Assembly: GCA_030068145.1 (NCBI GenBank)
Contig: JAPJBO010000006.1
Coordinates: 620,001-684,000 of the forward strand
Length of the DNA: 64,000 nt
Direction of reading: 5' to 3'
DNA from: Diplonema papillatum
Taxonomy: Eukaryota; Euglenozoa; Diplonemea; Diplonemida; Diplonemidae
Below, piece after piece: positions 63,893 through 64,000 of the stretch (the first letter of the stretch is position 1; each line of letters starts with the position of its first letter). A model generated the notes under the pieces. That model was not told the origin of the DNA. It did no database searches and worked only from the letters and a program-made list of their open reading frames with translations. The position numbers were made by a program, and so were the translations under genes.

Positions 63893-64000
63893 CGGGGAGT
63901 TTCGGGGAGTTCGGGGAGTTGCGGGGAGTTTCGGGGAGTTTCGGGGAAGTGTCGGGGAGTTTCGGGGAACTTACCAGGAGCCCGGACCAGGTGGACTTTT

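Larger units (their letters stand above)
61658..63994 (+). mobile_element. Complete 2.3-kb element with 11-bp TIR and TTCGGGGAG subterminal arrays
   Basis: The left end is CCACCTGGTCC (61658-61668) and the right end GGACCAGGTGG (63984-63994), a perfect 11-bp TIR. Both are flanked by ACTTT, a candidate 5-bp TSD. Inside each end is a run of GTTTCGGGGA units in direct orientation (61676-61770 and 63893-63972). The interior holds protein-like frames at 61776-62288 and 62334-62702. A truncated relative lies at 19061-19737 in the opposite orientation. No RT or DDE motif was recognised, so the class is uncertain. Confidence 0.75.

Overview
The window is nuclear DNA of a repeat-rich unicellular eukaryote. 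Genes are few, lie mostly on the minus strand, and have exons richer in G+C than their surroundings. They are interrupted by conventional GT-AG introns of up to 3.5 kb. The best taxonomic clue is a fused ApbE / fumarate reductase / cytochrome b5 reductase-like flavoprotein of the type known as NADH-dependent fumarate reductase in kinetoplastids. Because it has a long cis-spliced intron, I infer a euglenozoan other than a typical trypanosomatid, possibly a diplonemid. That placement is inference; a related fused enzyme in another protist lineage would also fit.

Layout, left to right. 1-3.8 kb: tandem ~300-bp copies around a membrane-segment exon, a 49-bp minisatellite (26 copies) and an ankyrin-like exon fragment. 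5.9-11.6 kb: a three-exon membrane-anchored cyclophilin (minus) with degenerate copies of its last exon downstream. 11.9-12.6 kb: a broken DDE transposase. 13.4-17.1 kb: a retroelement encoding a reverse transcriptase fused to a ubiquitin-specific protease (USP, family C19) and two zinc fingers, preceded by a ~34-bp minisatellite. 17.6-20.7 kb: a composite element whose ends are arrays of a perfect palindrome. 20.7-25.1 kb: diverged dispersed repeats. 25.1-31.0 kb: the two-exon fumarate reductase, with a 22-bp repeat array just upstream of its start. 34.75-42.06 kb: an 11-bp satellite split by a 5-kb hAT-like transposon, which is itself split by a 2.1-kb element with its own terminal inverted repeats (TIRs) and target-site duplication (TSD). 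42.3-46.9 kb: a 78-bp repeat, a LINE 3' fragment with a Cys-rich tail, and a TIR element. 47.0-56.7 kb: exons of a modular, probably type I membrane surface protein (minus), with transposons in the introns. 57-64 kb: minisatellites, a second LINE tail, a 111-bp repeat open on both strands, and a complete 2.3-kb TIR element with a 5-bp TSD ending six bases before the window edge.

The cellular genes show no operon-like link. What ties the window together is mobile DNA: nested insertions, minisatellites forming the ends of elements, and tandem copying of single exons with flanking intron in three genes. The most unusual item is the reverse transcriptase-USP-zinc finger fusion at 13,923-16,586. 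Intron junctions were inferred by eye from phase, splice signals and protein continuity; no alignment or transcript data were available.
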